A DNA stretch of 58,393 bases from contig OMZP01000030.1 of NCBI GenBank assembly GCA_900315585.1, forward strand, positions 1 through 58,393, given 5' to 3'. Shown piece after piece: positions 1 to 7,604 of this stretch (positions are counted from its first letter, which is position 1; every line of letters begins with the position of its first letter). This DNA comes from an uncultured Eubacteriales bacterium (lineage in GTDB: Bacteria > Bacillota > Clostridia > Christensenellales > Aristaeellaceae). The translations under genes were made by a program, and so were the position numbers. The notes beneath the pieces are model-generated. The model made no database searches. It was not told the DNA's origin and saw nothing but the letters and a program-made list of their open reading frames with translations.

Positions 1-111
1 GTGCTGAGCGCAACGGCCAGGGACACCTTTTTTGACGCCAAGCAGGCTAAAGCATTCGGGCTCGTCGATGAAATCATCGCGGATTGGGGTGAGCTTCGCC
101 ATGTGGGATGA
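1..111 (+). CDS. ClpP-like protease, C-terminal fragment (partial at window edge)
   Basis: Reading frame 1 is open from the window edge to a TGA at 109-111 and encodes about 36 residues. The stretch RDTFFDAKQAKAFGLVDEII matches the end of ClpP-type serine proteases, where a disordered loop is followed by A-x-x-A-x-x-[FY]-G-L-[VI]-D. The catalytic residues lie upstream of the window. The last 11 bases overlap the start of the next gene, so the two are translationally linked. ClpP-like proteins are found on mobile elements, which fits the coupling-type ATPase that follows. It could instead be a related S14/S49 maturation protease; the fragment is too short to decide. Confidence 0.6.
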   Translation: MLSATARDTFFDAKQAKAFGLVDEIIADWGELRHVG

Positions 112-1384
112 GTCGATGAGAACGCTCGCTGAAGGGGTGCAGGTGTCTGCCGACAGCCGAAAAACGGGCATCAATGCCCATGACCTGGTCATCGGCCCGT
201 CCGGAGCAGGAAAGACGCGGGGCTATGTCATTCCCGCCATCCTGCAGACGGAAGGGTCGATGATCGTCACGGACACGAAGGGCGATCTGTACGAGCAGGT
301 CGTCGGTCCCTTGAAGTCCAGGGGATACAGGGCTCTGAAGCTGGACTTCCGCAACAGCAAAGAATCGCCGCTGGGCTACTCCGCCCTGGACTTCCTCCGC
401 TTGGAAGGGCTGGGTGAAAGACCAAACGAGCAGGACGTTCTGTCCATTGCCGCGGCCTTATGTCCGATTGAAGATACCAGAGACCCCTTCTGGGAGTACG
501 CTGCCAGAGGGGTGATCGCATCGATGCTGTACTATGTGTTGTCCTACCTTCCGAAGGAAGAGGGAACGCTCGTTACCCTTGGAAAGCTCTTTGACACAGT
601 CGTGGACGGCAGATACGAACAACTTCTGGAGGATCTCGAGTGGGATGAGCCGGACAGCTTTTCGATCCATCAGTACGCATTTATTCGTGCCTGCAAGGAT
701 GCCGAGAAAATGCGCGGCTCCATCTTCGGCATTGTCGGGGAAAAGCTGGCGATCTTCCGCTTCGACGGGATGAAGCATCTGCTGACCCAGCGGGAGCGCG
801 TGGATTTCGCCAGCCTGCGGAACGAGAAGACGGTACTGATCGTGAACGTCTCCGACTGCGATCGAAGCCTGGACCGGCTGACAGCCCTGTTCTTCCAGCA
901 GGCGTTCAAGACGCTCATCGAGGGCGGCGCGGCAGGAATCCCGGTGCGCATCATCATGGACGACTTTGCGGCGTACAGCTGCTGTATTCCCGACTTTGAT
1001 AACCTGATCTCAGTGGTTCGCTCCAGGAACATCTCCGTCAGCTGCATGATCCAGAGTATCGCGCAGCTGCAAGCCCTGTATCACGAAAAGGCAGCGACGG
1101 TTCTGGACAACTTTGACACCGTGCTGTATCTTGGCGGGAACAATCCAAGTACGGCGAGATACATCGCGGAGCGGGCAAATAAAATGCCCTGGGAGGTGCT
1201 GTCGATGGATCCGGAGGACGCCCTCCTCATCCAGCGGGGCAGCCTGCCAAGGAAGGTCAAACGCTACAAACTGGAGGATCATCCGGAAGTCGTGAACTAC
1301 GATTCCCCGGAGGACGAAGACGGGGAATCCCTCGTTGACATCCTGGATTCGCTGGATTGGGGAGATGCCGGAATGCTGCTTTGA
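101..1384 (+). CDS. VirD4/TraG-like type IV coupling-type ATPase
   Basis: This 427-residue protein resembles the ATPase domain of conjugative coupling proteins, which hand DNA substrates to a type IV secretion channel. Walker A is GPSGAGKT at residues 32-39, followed by the family-typical TDTKGDLY; the Walker B region IIMDD lies near residues 284-288. The N-terminal membrane segments of classical VirD4 are absent, so this is a short soluble form. I chose the ATG at 101 because GGGGTGAG lies about 8 bases upstream; the frame stays open to 32 but has no good site there. It overlaps the ClpP-like gene by 11 bases. No other transfer genes are in view. Confidence 0.8.
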   Translation: MWDESMRTLAEGVQVSADSRKTGINAHDLVIGPSGAGKTRGYVIPAILQTEGSMIVTDTKGDLYEQVVGPLKSRGYRALKLDFRNSKESPLGYSALDFLRLEGLGERPNEQDVLSIAAALCPIEDTRDPFWEYAARGVIASMLYYVLSYLPKEEGTLVTLGKLFDTVVDGRYEQLLEDLEWDEPDSFSIHQYAFIRACKDAEKMRGSIFGIVGEKLAIFRFDGMKHLLTQRERVDFASLRNEKTVLIVNVSDCDRSLDRLTALFFQQAFKTLIEGGAAGIPVRIIMDDFAAYSCCIPDFDNLISVVRSRNISVSCMIQSIAQLQALYHEKAATVLDNFDTVLYLGGNNPSTARYIAERANKMPWEVLSMDPEDALLIQRGSLPRKVKRYKLEDHPEVVNYDSPEDEDGESLVDILDSLDWGDAGMLL

Positions 1385-1472
1385 CAGAAGGGATACAGGA
1401 AGAATGTAAACAATATCAGGATTTGAGAAAAAACAGTATCTCGAACTGGCAATATCAGTGGACACATGACAC

Positions 1473-1518
1473 AGAAGACACCATTCAATGATGCATGATC
1501 ATTTGGATGGTGTCTTCT
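1473..1518. repeat. 16-bp stem-loop between the ATPase and tnpB
   Basis: AGAAGACACCATTCAA at 1473-1488 pairs with 1503-1518 with one G-U pair and a 14-base loop. No T-tract follows on either strand, so it is not a clear intrinsic terminator. It lies downstream of the tnpB 3' end, where IS200/IS605 right ends carry a hairpin, so it may mark the transposon right end. Confidence 0.5.
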
Positions 1519-1519
1519 A

Positions 1520-1660
1520 TGCTTGATAGAAAAGTAAAGTCTTCTTTGATGCTCCGCTGCTGCGGTTCCCAGTCCAGAGAGTTTTCACTCGCAATCTCCT
1601 GGGCGTAGATTATACTGTTTCCGCACATCCGTCGGTACAGTGCAATATCATTTAAAGTGC
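1520..1660 (-). ncRNA. Candidate TnpB guide RNA (reRNA/omega RNA) region
   Basis: TnpB nucleases use a guide RNA that overlaps the tnpB 3' end and runs to the transposon right end. Here about 130 non-coding bases follow the tnpB stop (minus strand) before the 1473-1518 hairpin. They contain complementary pieces such as GTACCGAC and CTCTGGACTGGG that could fold. Boundaries and folding are inference from the family; no covariance evidence is available. Confidence 0.35.
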
Positions 1661-2686
1661 ATTGAGAAGGATCTTTGATGCGACTCGTTGGTCTGCATCA
1701 AAAAACTTCTTGCAATTCGGGCACATGCGCATGCTGGTCAAGCGATCAGTATTACCTGAGGACTTATACCCGCAATGTGGACATATGCTCCGACTAATCA
1801 GCGAAGGGGTTGCGAGCTTAAGCTCGTTACCGTACCAAGCTGCCTTGTATGTCAACATATCCCTGAACATACGCCATGAGGCCGAGGCAATATGTTGGGA
1901 TGCCGATTTGTCAGCCAGCATAGCTTGAATATCAAGCTCTTCGACACATATCGTTTGGTTTTCGCGAATAAGTGTAGTCGTGAGCTTTTGCAAATAATCC
2001 TTACGCTGGTTGGCAATCTTGGCGTGTACCTTTGCCAGTCGCCTGCGCTGCTTTTCGTAGTTCTTTGAGTCTTTGGTCTTGCGATCAAGACGCCGTTGCA
2101 GCCTTTTGAGCTTTTTGAGACTTTTTTCGTAATACTGTGGATTATTATTCTCGTGGCCATTGCTGTCAACGCTATACAGATCAAGGCCAACGTCTATTCC
2201 TATCTGCCCCCCTTTGTTAGGTCGAGGTTCGGGTTTGAATTCTAACGTTAGAACGATATAGTATTCACCAAGAGGAGCCCTCTTGATAGAGGCACCGACA
2301 ATTCTACTATAGCTGCCAAAGAAACCTTTGACCTTAATGGAGCCAACAATTGGCAGGTCAATTCTTGTCCTTTCCCTGTTTAAGCTAACGCCCCACGTTC
2401 TGTATGATTGCCAGTGGTCTCTTTTGCTCTTGAACCTTAGAGAAGAGAGATCTGTAGTCGTGCCAAGACATGCTCTAATATCAACACTGTCCAGAAAAGG
2501 GAAATCCTTGAAGTATTCCGATCTGATTTCGGGGAAGGAGATAATCCTCGGTTTGCTGTCTGCCCTTTCTTGACGCTTTGCAAGCCGATTGTTATAGACA
2601 AGCCGACAGCACCCAAAGGTCTGTTCAATCTTCTGCCTTTGGGTTGCGGTAGGATATGCTTTTAATATGACGCCTCTGTAAGCCAT
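1652..2686 (-). CDS. tnpB: TnpB RNA-guided nuclease (IS605 OrfB family)
   Basis: This 344-residue protein carries the TnpB signature. RuvC-like residues are D165 (GIDVGLD), E249 (CVEELDI) and D332 (FDADQRVASKIL). Between the last two lies a zinc ribbon C302-x2-C305 and C322-x2-C325. The N-terminus MAYRGVILKAYPT is typical, so I take the ATG at 2684-2686; the frame stays open upstream to 2929 but runs through the 46-bp repeat. It is shorter than the best-studied members (about 400 residues), yet the catalytic triad is complete. The usual Asn after the last Asp (D-x-N-A-A) is Arg here. TnpB is known to cut DNA guided by a right-end RNA; activity here is inferred. Confidence 0.9.
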   Translation of the reverse strand: MAYRGVILKAYPTATQRQKIEQTFGCCRLVYNNRLAKRQERADSKPRIISFPEIRSEYFKDFPFLDSVDIRACLGTTTDLSSLRFKSKRDHWQSYRTWGVSLNRERTRIDLPIVGSIKVKGFFGSYSRIVGASIKRAPLGEYYIVLTLEFKPEPRPNKGGQIGIDVGLDLYSVDSNGHENNNPQYYEKSLKKLKRLQRRLDRKTKDSKNYEKQRRRLAKVHAKIANQRKDYLQKLTTTLIRENQTICVEELDIQAMLADKSASQHIASASWRMFRDMLTYKAAWYGNELKLATPSLISRSICPHCGYKSSGNTDRLTSMRMCPNCKKFFDADQRVASKILLNAL

Positions 2687-2844
2687 ATCGTACCTCGCAT
2701 AAGCGAATAAACCAGCTTGCCTTATAACCATATTATAACATGTATTGTAGGCATTTGCAAGCCTTTGAAGGCGTTTTGTTAACAATGATACAATACTGCC
2801 TGACGGCAGTTGATTTCGGCTCCTGCTATGAAAGGACATTGATA

Positions 2845-2936
2845 ATCGAGGACAATACGTATGGAAGACACAAACCGTGGCAATGCACCTATCGAGGACA
2901 ATACGTATGGAAGACACAAACCGTGGCAATGCACCT
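2845..2936. repeat. Perfect 46-bp tandem duplication
   Basis: The 46-base unit starting ATCGAGGACAATACG occurs at 2845-2890 and again at 2891-2936 with no mismatch and no spacer. It lies upstream of tnpB and outside its likely coding start. Perfect identity suggests recent slippage or a transposition scar. Confidence 0.95.
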
Positions 2937-3045
2937 GGATATGCCCGAGTATAACGATGCCGGAAAGCTGTTCTGGAATGACGTAAGACGATTTAATGGA
3001 TATGTGTTTTTTTTGCGGCAATAGTAAGGAGATTTTGATCGCTGG

Positions 3046-3075
3046 TTGATCGACCTTAGAAATATGTGGTATACT
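3046..3075 (+). promoter_or_regulatory. Sigma-70-type promoter for candidate RNA
   Basis: TTGATC (3046-3051) and TATACT (3070-3075) are separated by 18 bases. Transcription would start near 3082, directly before a non-coding structured stretch. Confidence 0.6.
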
Positions 3076-3081
3076 AAAGCC

Positions 3082-3345
3082 GCAAAACTACATACGGAGT
3101 TCACGAGGGAGGCGACAGGAACGCAGGGGTATTGGTAGCAGTAAATCCCCATGAGGCCGACCGACGATGACCAGAACCGGCAATTCTGGAACAGTAACGC
3201 CCACAGCGCCTAAGTCCGGCAGCTTATATAAGCGTGAGTCCGCCCACCTGCCAAGGAGCAGTAGACGATCGAGCCAAAGGGTATAATAGCTACGAGCGGT
3301 GAACAAACAGACATAAATACAGTAAATATGTCTGTTTGTTATGCC
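3082..3345 (+). ncRNA. Candidate structured non-coding RNA on the mobile element
   Basis: About 260 bases without a convincing ORF lie between a good promoter (3046-3075) and a perfect 14-bp hairpin (3302-3340). The stretch can form several helices: CCAGAA/TTCTGG closing a 7-base loop (3171-3189), AGGCG at 3110-3114 with CGCCT at 3207-3211, GGGG with CCCC around 3126-3150, and a GCTTATATAAGC hairpin near 3222-3233. It is purine-rich in places (GAGGGAGGCGACAGGAACGC) and looks conserved rather than random. Size, context and Firmicutes host recall the raiA class of structured RNAs, but this is from memory and unproven; a HEARO-type RNA or an unnamed class are alternatives. Confidence 0.5.
3302..3340. 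terminator. Perfect 14-bp inverted repeat ending the RNA candidate
   Basis: AACAAACAGACATA (3302-3315) and its exact complement (3327-3340) flank an 11-base loop. The 3' arm is T-rich but no long T-run follows. It could be a terminator or an operator for the downstream HTH gene. Confidence 0.5.
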
Positions 3346-3462
3346 GCTGTTTATTATATTTGCGGCTTCTCCGTTTGAGAATGGGAGGATTCGCAGATGG
3401 AAAAAGAGAGCAAAAACAGTATGAGTAGGATGGATACGCTTCGAAAGGAGGAGAACACTTCG

Positions 3463-3630
3463 GTGAAAAGATGCGTATATACGGTTGATGAAGTTCGTCA
3501 GATGTTGGGGATTGGCAAGAATGAAGCATATCGACTGGTGCATAATCAATCGTTCCCGTCAATAAGGATCGGTAATCGAATTGTCATTCCCATCGAATCC
3601 TTTCATAATTGGCTGAATCAATCGGCATAA
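3463..3630 (+). CDS. Small helix-turn-helix protein, excisionase-like
   Basis: The 55-residue protein has the HTH_17/excisionase layout: Y-T-V-D-E-V-R-Q-M-L-G-I followed by K-N-E-A-Y-R-L-V and a wing I-R-I-G-N-R-I-V-I-P. Such proteins bend DNA at attachment sites to direct excision, or act as small regulators. Two starts are possible: the GTG at 3463 with AAAGGAGGAG 9 bases upstream, and an in-frame ATG at 3397 (77 residues) with GGGAGG 8 bases upstream. I prefer 3463 because the fold begins there. It sits about 350 bp from the candidate att site, the usual place for xis. No integrase is adjacent. Confidence 0.75.
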   Translation: MKRCVYTVDEVRQMLGIGKNEAYRLVHNQSFPSIRIGNRIVIPIESFHNWLNQSA

Positions 3631-3697
3631 TACAGAGGACCTCCGAGGATAATGAGAATGCCTCACCTCGGACTCATGACACTATCAATAACAACTT

Positions 3698-3738
3698 GGC
3701 CCGGGGATGAATAGCCTTTATTCCCTGGGCCTGCTTTT
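3698..3738 (+). terminator. Rho-independent terminator after the HTH gene
   Basis: GGCCCGGGGATGAATA pairs imperfectly with TTTATTCCCTGGGCC over a short loop, followed by CTGCTTTTG. It lies about 70 bases after the HTH gene stop. Confidence 0.65.
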
Positions 3739-3981
3739 GTCGGTAGTATTGTAAAAATGTAGTAGATGTGGTAATATATATGCGGATAATATGTCTGTCA
3801 CGGACTGTCAGGAACAGAAGGGAAACACCGGACAGGGGAGCATTTGGTAGAAAAAATGGTAGAAAAATAGGAGAGTCAAGACGTGATTCACGGGGATAAA
3901 GGTCAGAAACTGGAATACAAAAGTGCAGCTATACAAGACTAGAAGTGATAGTCAGAGATGGTCAGGAAACGAGGCTACTAC

Positions 3982-4006
3982 AGTTCGACCCCCCTCGGCT
4001 CCACCA
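3982..4006 (+). other. tmRNA/tRNA 3'-end fragment, candidate attachment site
   Basis: The sequence has the T-loop GTTCGAC, a CCCCC half-stem, a 3' acceptor strand CGGCTCC and an encoded ACCA. The matching 5' halves are missing: the bases before it do not supply GGGGG, so no complete tRNA can be drawn. A truncated 3' end like this is what integration into ssrA or a tRNA gene leaves at the far end of an element. The strong terminator at 4090-4128 could be the original ssrA/tRNA terminator. Confidence 0.5.
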
Positions 4007-4089
4007 CACGGAAATCTAGTCGAACCCCGGACATACTCACCGCCGTTTTCGGTGACGGTTTGTTCGGGATATTCTGCCAGGTATGACAA

Positions 4090-4128
4090 ATCCCCTCCAA
4101 GCAATTTCGCTTGGAGGGGATACTTTTT
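4090..4128 (+). terminator. Strong rho-independent terminator
   Basis: A perfect 13-bp stem ATCCCCTCCAAGC (4090-4102) with 4109-4121 is followed by ACTTTTTCT. No protein gene ends just before it, so it probably belonged to the RNA gene whose 3' end remains at 3982-4006. Confidence 0.8.
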
Positions 4129-4130
4129 CT

Positions 4131-4383
4131 ATTACCACTATATACATTCTACTTCTACCACTATCTTGTTTTCTCAGGAGGCTTTTCTATCGAAGAAAAG
4201 CGTATTGCGAAGGATTGAAGGAGTGGGAATCGTCAGAAACGGAAAGATCGGAAAAATATCCATGTAATCCTGAAAAATCGCCATATGAAAGCGAGTGGAT
4301 CCATCTTATCATTAGTTATAGGTTAAATGAATTCTTCCACATGGCGTTCATGTGGATGATAAATAGATAAGGAGGATTCTCCC
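4131..4383 (+). promoter_or_regulatory. Leader of the alpha-galactoside operon
   Basis: This AT-richer stretch must hold the operon promoter, but I see no convincing -35/-10 pair. A perfect inverted repeat TCCACATG-5-CATGTGGA lies at 4336-4356, about 15 bases before the ribosome site AAGGAGG. It could be an operator for the AraC protein or an mRNA-stabilising stem. Confidence 0.4.
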
Positions 4384-5670
4384 ATGAAGAAAATGAAAGT
4401 CCTGTTGTCCGTCCTGCTGGCGCTGGCGATGCTGCTGTGCGCGACCGCCGCAATGGCCGAGGGCTACTCCGTGGACACCCTGGAGGTCAAGATCTGGGAT
4501 AACAACCAGCTGGCCGGCCTGCAGGAGATCGCCAACGAGTGGACCGCCCAGAGCGGCGTCAAGGTCAACATCCAGGTTGTCGACTGGGGCAACTACTGGA
4601 CCCTGCTGGAAGCCGGCGCCTCCGGCGGCGACATGCCCGATGTGTTCTGGATGCACTCCAACAATGCCGAGATGTACATGAACGCCGGCAAGCTGCTGGA
4701 CCTGACCGACTACATCGCTAACAGCGAAGTGGTGAACCTTGAGAACTACTATCAGGGCATCACCGACCTGTACAGCAAGGATGGCAAGAACTACGCCGTG
4801 GCCAAGGACCATGACACCATCGCCCTGCTGTACAACAAGGCCATCTTCGACCAGTATGGCGTGGACTATCCCACCGACGACTGGACCTGGGAGGACTACA
4901 AGGCGGCGGCCGAGGCCATCACCGCGGCTTCCGGCGGCGAAGTCTATGGCGGCGCCTGCAACACCGGCAACAACCAGGATACCTTCTACAACATCATCTA
5001 TGACTTCGGCGGCTACGTGATCTCCGACGACAAGAAGACCTCCGGCTGGAACAACGAGAACACCATGAAGGCCTTTGAGTTCATGGCCACTCTGTTCGAC
5101 AACGCCTGGGCTCCCCAGCAGATGCTGGCCGAGAACGGCAAGGATCGTCTGTTCCTGAACAAGAAGATCGCCATGGACACCGAGGGCAGCTGGATGATCA
5201 GCCAGTTCTACACCGACGACAACCACGAGGATTACGCCTGGGCGATGCTGCCCTATGAGGACGTGAACGGCAACGGCGCCTGCGACGAGGGCGAGCGCGT
5301 TTCCATCTACAACGGCTTGGGCTGGGCCGCCTCCGCTGACGTGGCGGATCCGCAGGCTGCCTGGGATCTGATCGAGTGGTTCTCCAGCAAGGAGATGCAG
5401 CTGAAGCAGTCCGAGCTGGGCGTGACCATGGCCGGCTACATCGGCTGCTCCGATGCCTTCATGAACGCCTTCCCCGGCATGGACATCTCCGCCTTCCTGA
5501 AGATGGAGACCGAGGGCACCCTGGTGTTCCGTCCCTACAGCAAGTACACCTCCCGCTGGGAGGATCAGGCCACCAGCGACCTGGTTGCCGTTTGGAACGA
5601 CGCTTCCCTGATGACCGATACGCTGAACCGCATGGCGGACGACATGAACGCCCTGCTGGCCCAGGAATAA
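4384..5670 (+). CDS. Extracellular sugar-binding protein of a CUT1 ABC transporter
   Basis: The 428-residue protein has a Sec signal peptide (KKMK, hydrophobic core, cleavage likely after AMA near residue 22) and the body of family-1 solute-binding proteins, with many aromatic residues suited to sugar binding. It has no classical lipobox, so anchoring is unclear. It would capture sugars outside the cell and feed the two permeases just downstream. The operon also encodes GH36, GH4, galK and galE, so alpha-galactosides such as melibiose or raffinose are the likely ligands (inference). The start is set by AAGGAGG 9 bases upstream. Confidence 0.92.
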   Translation: MKKMKVLLSVLLALAMLLCATAAMAEGYSVDTLEVKIWDNNQLAGLQEIANEWTAQSGVKVNIQVVDWGNYWTLLEAGASGGDMPDVFWMHSNNAEMYMNAGKLLDLTDYIANSEVVNLENYYQGITDLYSKDGKNYAVAKDHDTIALLYNKAIFDQYGVDYPTDDWTWEDYKAAAEAITAASGGEVYGGACNTGNNQDTFYNIIYDFGGYVISDDKKTSGWNNENTMKAFEFMATLFDNAWAPQQMLAENGKDRLFLNKKIAMDTEGSWMISQFYTDDNHEDYAWAMLPYEDVNGNGACDEGERVSIYNGLGWAASADVADPQAAWDLIEWFSSKEMQLKQSELGVTMAGYIGCSDAFMNAFPGMDISAFLKMETEGTLVFRPYSKYTSRWEDQATSDLVAVWNDASLMTDTLNRMADDMNALLAQE

Positions 5671-5680
5671 ACCCCGAGCC

Positions 5681-5712
5681 ATGCGCCCAAGGCCTTTGGG
5701 CCTTGGGCGCAT
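5681..5712 (+). promoter_or_regulatory. Intercistronic hairpin between binding protein and permease
   Basis: A perfect 14-bp stem ATGCGCCCAAGGCC with a TTTG loop fills the gap. There is no T-run, so it more likely protects the upstream mRNA or attenuates read-through, giving more binding protein than permease. Confidence 0.7.
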
Positions 5713-5742
5713 CAATATTCCACAGATAGGAGGTTTGGTTCC

Positions 5743-6639
5743 ATGGCAAAGACAAGAGGCAAGATGACGCCCAGTCAGAAGAGCCAGGCCAAATGGGGGT
5801 TGGCGTTCGTCGCCCCCACCATGATCGGATTGATCGTGCTGAACTTCTACCCGATCTTCAACACGGTCTATCAGTCATTTTTCAAGACCGGCGACTTTGG
5901 CATGGGCAACATCTTTGTTGGCCTGCAAAACTATGCCACGGTGCTGGGCGGCAAGGAATTCTGGAGCAGCCTGGTGAACACCTTCAAGTATGCTCTGATC
6001 GAGGTTCCCTTCTCGGTGGCATTCGCGCTGCTGCTGGCGGTGTTCCTCAACCGCAAGATCGCCTTCCGCGGCGGCTACCGCACCGTGTTCTTCCTGCCCA
6101 TGGTGGCGGCCCCGGCGGCTATCGCCATGGTGTGGCGCTTCCTGTACAACCAGCAGTTCGGCCTGATCAACAATGTGTTCCACAGCACCACGGCCTGGAT
6201 CTCCGACCCGAACATCGCCTGGATCTCATTGGGCGTCATCGGCGTATGGAGCGTCGTGGGCTACAACATGATCCTGCTGATCGCCGGCCTGCAGGAGATT
6301 CCCCACGACTACTACGAGGCCGCTGAGATCGACGGCGCCACCGGTATCAAGCAGTTCTTCCGCATCACGATACCGCTGCTGAGCCCCACGATCTTCTTCA
6401 TCCTCCAGACCCGCATCATCGGCGCGCTGCAGCAGTTCGACCTGATCTTCATGATGATGGATCGTTCCAACCCGGCGCTGCCCAAGACGCAGACGGTGGT
6501 CTACTACTTCTACGTCAACGCGTTCCAGTACAACAATCGCGGCCTGGGCGCGGCCATCGTGCTTTGCATGCTGGTGCTCATCATGCTGATCACCCTGATT
6601 CTCCAGAAGACGGAGAAGTACTGGGTGTTCTACAACTGA
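5743..6639 (+). CDS. Sugar ABC transporter permease, MalF/UgpA type
   Basis: A 298-residue inner-membrane protein with six predicted membrane segments. It carries the EAA loop E-A-A-E-I-D-G-A that docks the ATPase, located near residues 192-199. Length and motif fit the CUT1 family. It is preceded by AGGAGG and lies between its binding protein and partner permease (16-base gap). With MalG-type permease and the MsmK-like ATPase at 12483 it would form the import channel. Confidence 0.93.
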   Translation: MAKTRGKMTPSQKSQAKWGLAFVAPTMIGLIVLNFYPIFNTVYQSFFKTGDFGMGNIFVGLQNYATVLGGKEFWSSLVNTFKYALIEVPFSVAFALLLAVFLNRKIAFRGGYRTVFFLPMVAAPAAIAMVWRFLYNQQFGLINNVFHSTTAWISDPNIAWISLGVIGVWSVVGYNMILLIAGLQEIPHDYYEAAEIDGATGIKQFFRITIPLLSPTIFFILQTRIIGALQQFDLIFMMMDRSNPALPKTQTVVYYFYVNAFQYNNRGLGAAIVLCMLVLIMLITLILQKTEKYWVFYN

Positions 6640-6655
6640 GAAAGGAGGGGCGACA

Positions 6656-7495
6656 ATGGAAAGCTACAAGGCCAAAAAAGCTTTGACCCAGGGACTGATC
6701 CATCTGTTCCTGATCGTGTTCACAATCACCATGCTGGTGCCCTTCCTGTGGATGGTGCTCACTGCGTTCAAGACCCAGACGGAATCCACCGCCATCGACC
6801 CTTTCGTCATCCTTCCCTCCAGTTGGAAGTTTGAGAACTTCGTGACGGTGTGGAACAGCTACAACTTCCTCTTACTCTACAAGAACACGCTGCTGATGAT
6901 CTTCTTCCGCGTCGTCTGCGCTGTGCTGACCGCCACCATGGCCGGCTATGCCTTCGGCCGCCTGGAGTTCCCGGGCAAGAAGATCCTGTTCGCGATGGTT
7001 CTGATCCAGATGATGGTGCCCGGCCAGATCTTCATCATCCCGCAGTACATCATGGTCAGCAAGCTGAAGTGGATCAACACCATCGCCGGCCTGGTGTTCC
7101 CCGGCGCGGTGACCGCCTTCGGCACGTTCCTGCTGAAGCAGGGCTACCAGGGCCTGCCGAAGGATTTGGAGGAGGCGGCCAGCATCGACGGCTGCAACAT
7201 CGGCCAGCAGTTCCTGGTCATCATGATGCCGCTGACCCGCTCCTCGATGGTGTCCCTGGGCATCTTCACCGCGGTGTTCGCGTTCAAGGATCTGATGTGG
7301 CCGATGATCGTCTGCTCCGACGCCAAGAGCACCACGCTGTCCGCCGGCCTGGCCAAGATGCAAGGTCAGTTCTCCAGCAACTTCCCGCAGCTGATGGCTG
7401 CGGCCACCATGGCCTGCCTGCCGATGATCGTGCTCTACCTGATCTTCCAGAAGCAGTTCGTCGAAGGCATTGCCACCTCCGGCGGCAAGCTGTAG
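6656..7495 (+). CDS. Sugar ABC transporter permease, MalG/UgpE type
   Basis: A 279-residue inner-membrane protein with the second CUT1 permease signature: an EAA loop E-E-A-A-S-I-D-G-C about two thirds along, and a P-F-L-W-M segment after the first membrane helix. The start follows GAAAGGAGG. It forms the heterodimeric channel with the preceding permease. It ends in TAG, showing that TAG is used as a stop in this genome. Confidence 0.93.
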   Translation: MESYKAKKALTQGLIHLFLIVFTITMLVPFLWMVLTAFKTQTESTAIDPFVILPSSWKFENFVTVWNSYNFLLLYKNTLLMIFFRVVCAVLTATMAGYAFGRLEFPGKKILFAMVLIQMMVPGQIFIIPQYIMVSKLKWINTIAGLVFPGAVTAFGTFLLKQGYQGLPKDLEEAASIDGCNIGQQFLVIMMPLTRSSMVSLGIFTAVFAFKDLMWPMIVCSDAKSTTLSAGLAKMQGQFSSNFPQLMAAATMACLPMIVLYLIFQKQFVEGIATSGGKL

Positions 7496-7604
7496 AATAC
7501 TGGGCAATGGGCTGCATGGGGCGTCGCCCGGCCATGGTGGCGCTCCATGCAATCCAATCAATAAGGGATGACGCGGACCATCAATCCCCAAAGGAGGATG
7601 CCCC

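Larger units (their letters stand above)
1473..2780 (-). mobile_element. Solo TnpB insertion element (IS200/IS605-like, no tnpA)
   Basis: The element consists of a single tnpB gene with a right-end-like hairpin (1473-1518) and a small hairpin of the form GCCTTtgAAGGC at 2761-2772 upstream of the gene. No Y1 tyrosine transposase (TnpA) is nearby, so movement would need a TnpA in trans. The ends are estimated and the outer limits uncertain. Confidence 0.45.
1..4006. mobile_element. Tail of an integrated conjugative-type element
   Basis: The first 4 kb differs from the rest of the window: lower GC, a conjugation coupling-type ATPase, a transposon, a small excisionase-like protein, and at the right edge a piece resembling a tmRNA/tRNA 3' end, a common integrase target. 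From about 4380 the sequence becomes high-GC metabolic genes. No integrase is visible, so it is either beyond the left edge or lost. The boundary at 4006 is inferred from the tRNA-like fragment and not from a proven direct repeat. Confidence 0.55.

Noticed and set aside
2845..2936. Possible CRISPR repeat
   Set aside because: Only two units, directly abutting with no spacer, and no cas genes nearby; it is a tandem duplication.
3982..4006. A functional tRNA gene
   Set aside because: Only the 3' T-loop and acceptor strand are present; no matching 5' acceptor, D-arm or anticodon arm can be formed upstream.
3923..4267. A 114-codon frame across the att region
   Set aside because: It runs through the tRNA-like fragment and the terminator stem at 4090-4128, lacks a ribosome site, and has no recognisable sequence.
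5681..5712. Operon-ending terminator after the binding-protein gene
   Set aside because: The stem is strong but no T-run follows and the permeases downstream have no promoter of their own, so it is better read as an intercistronic stem.
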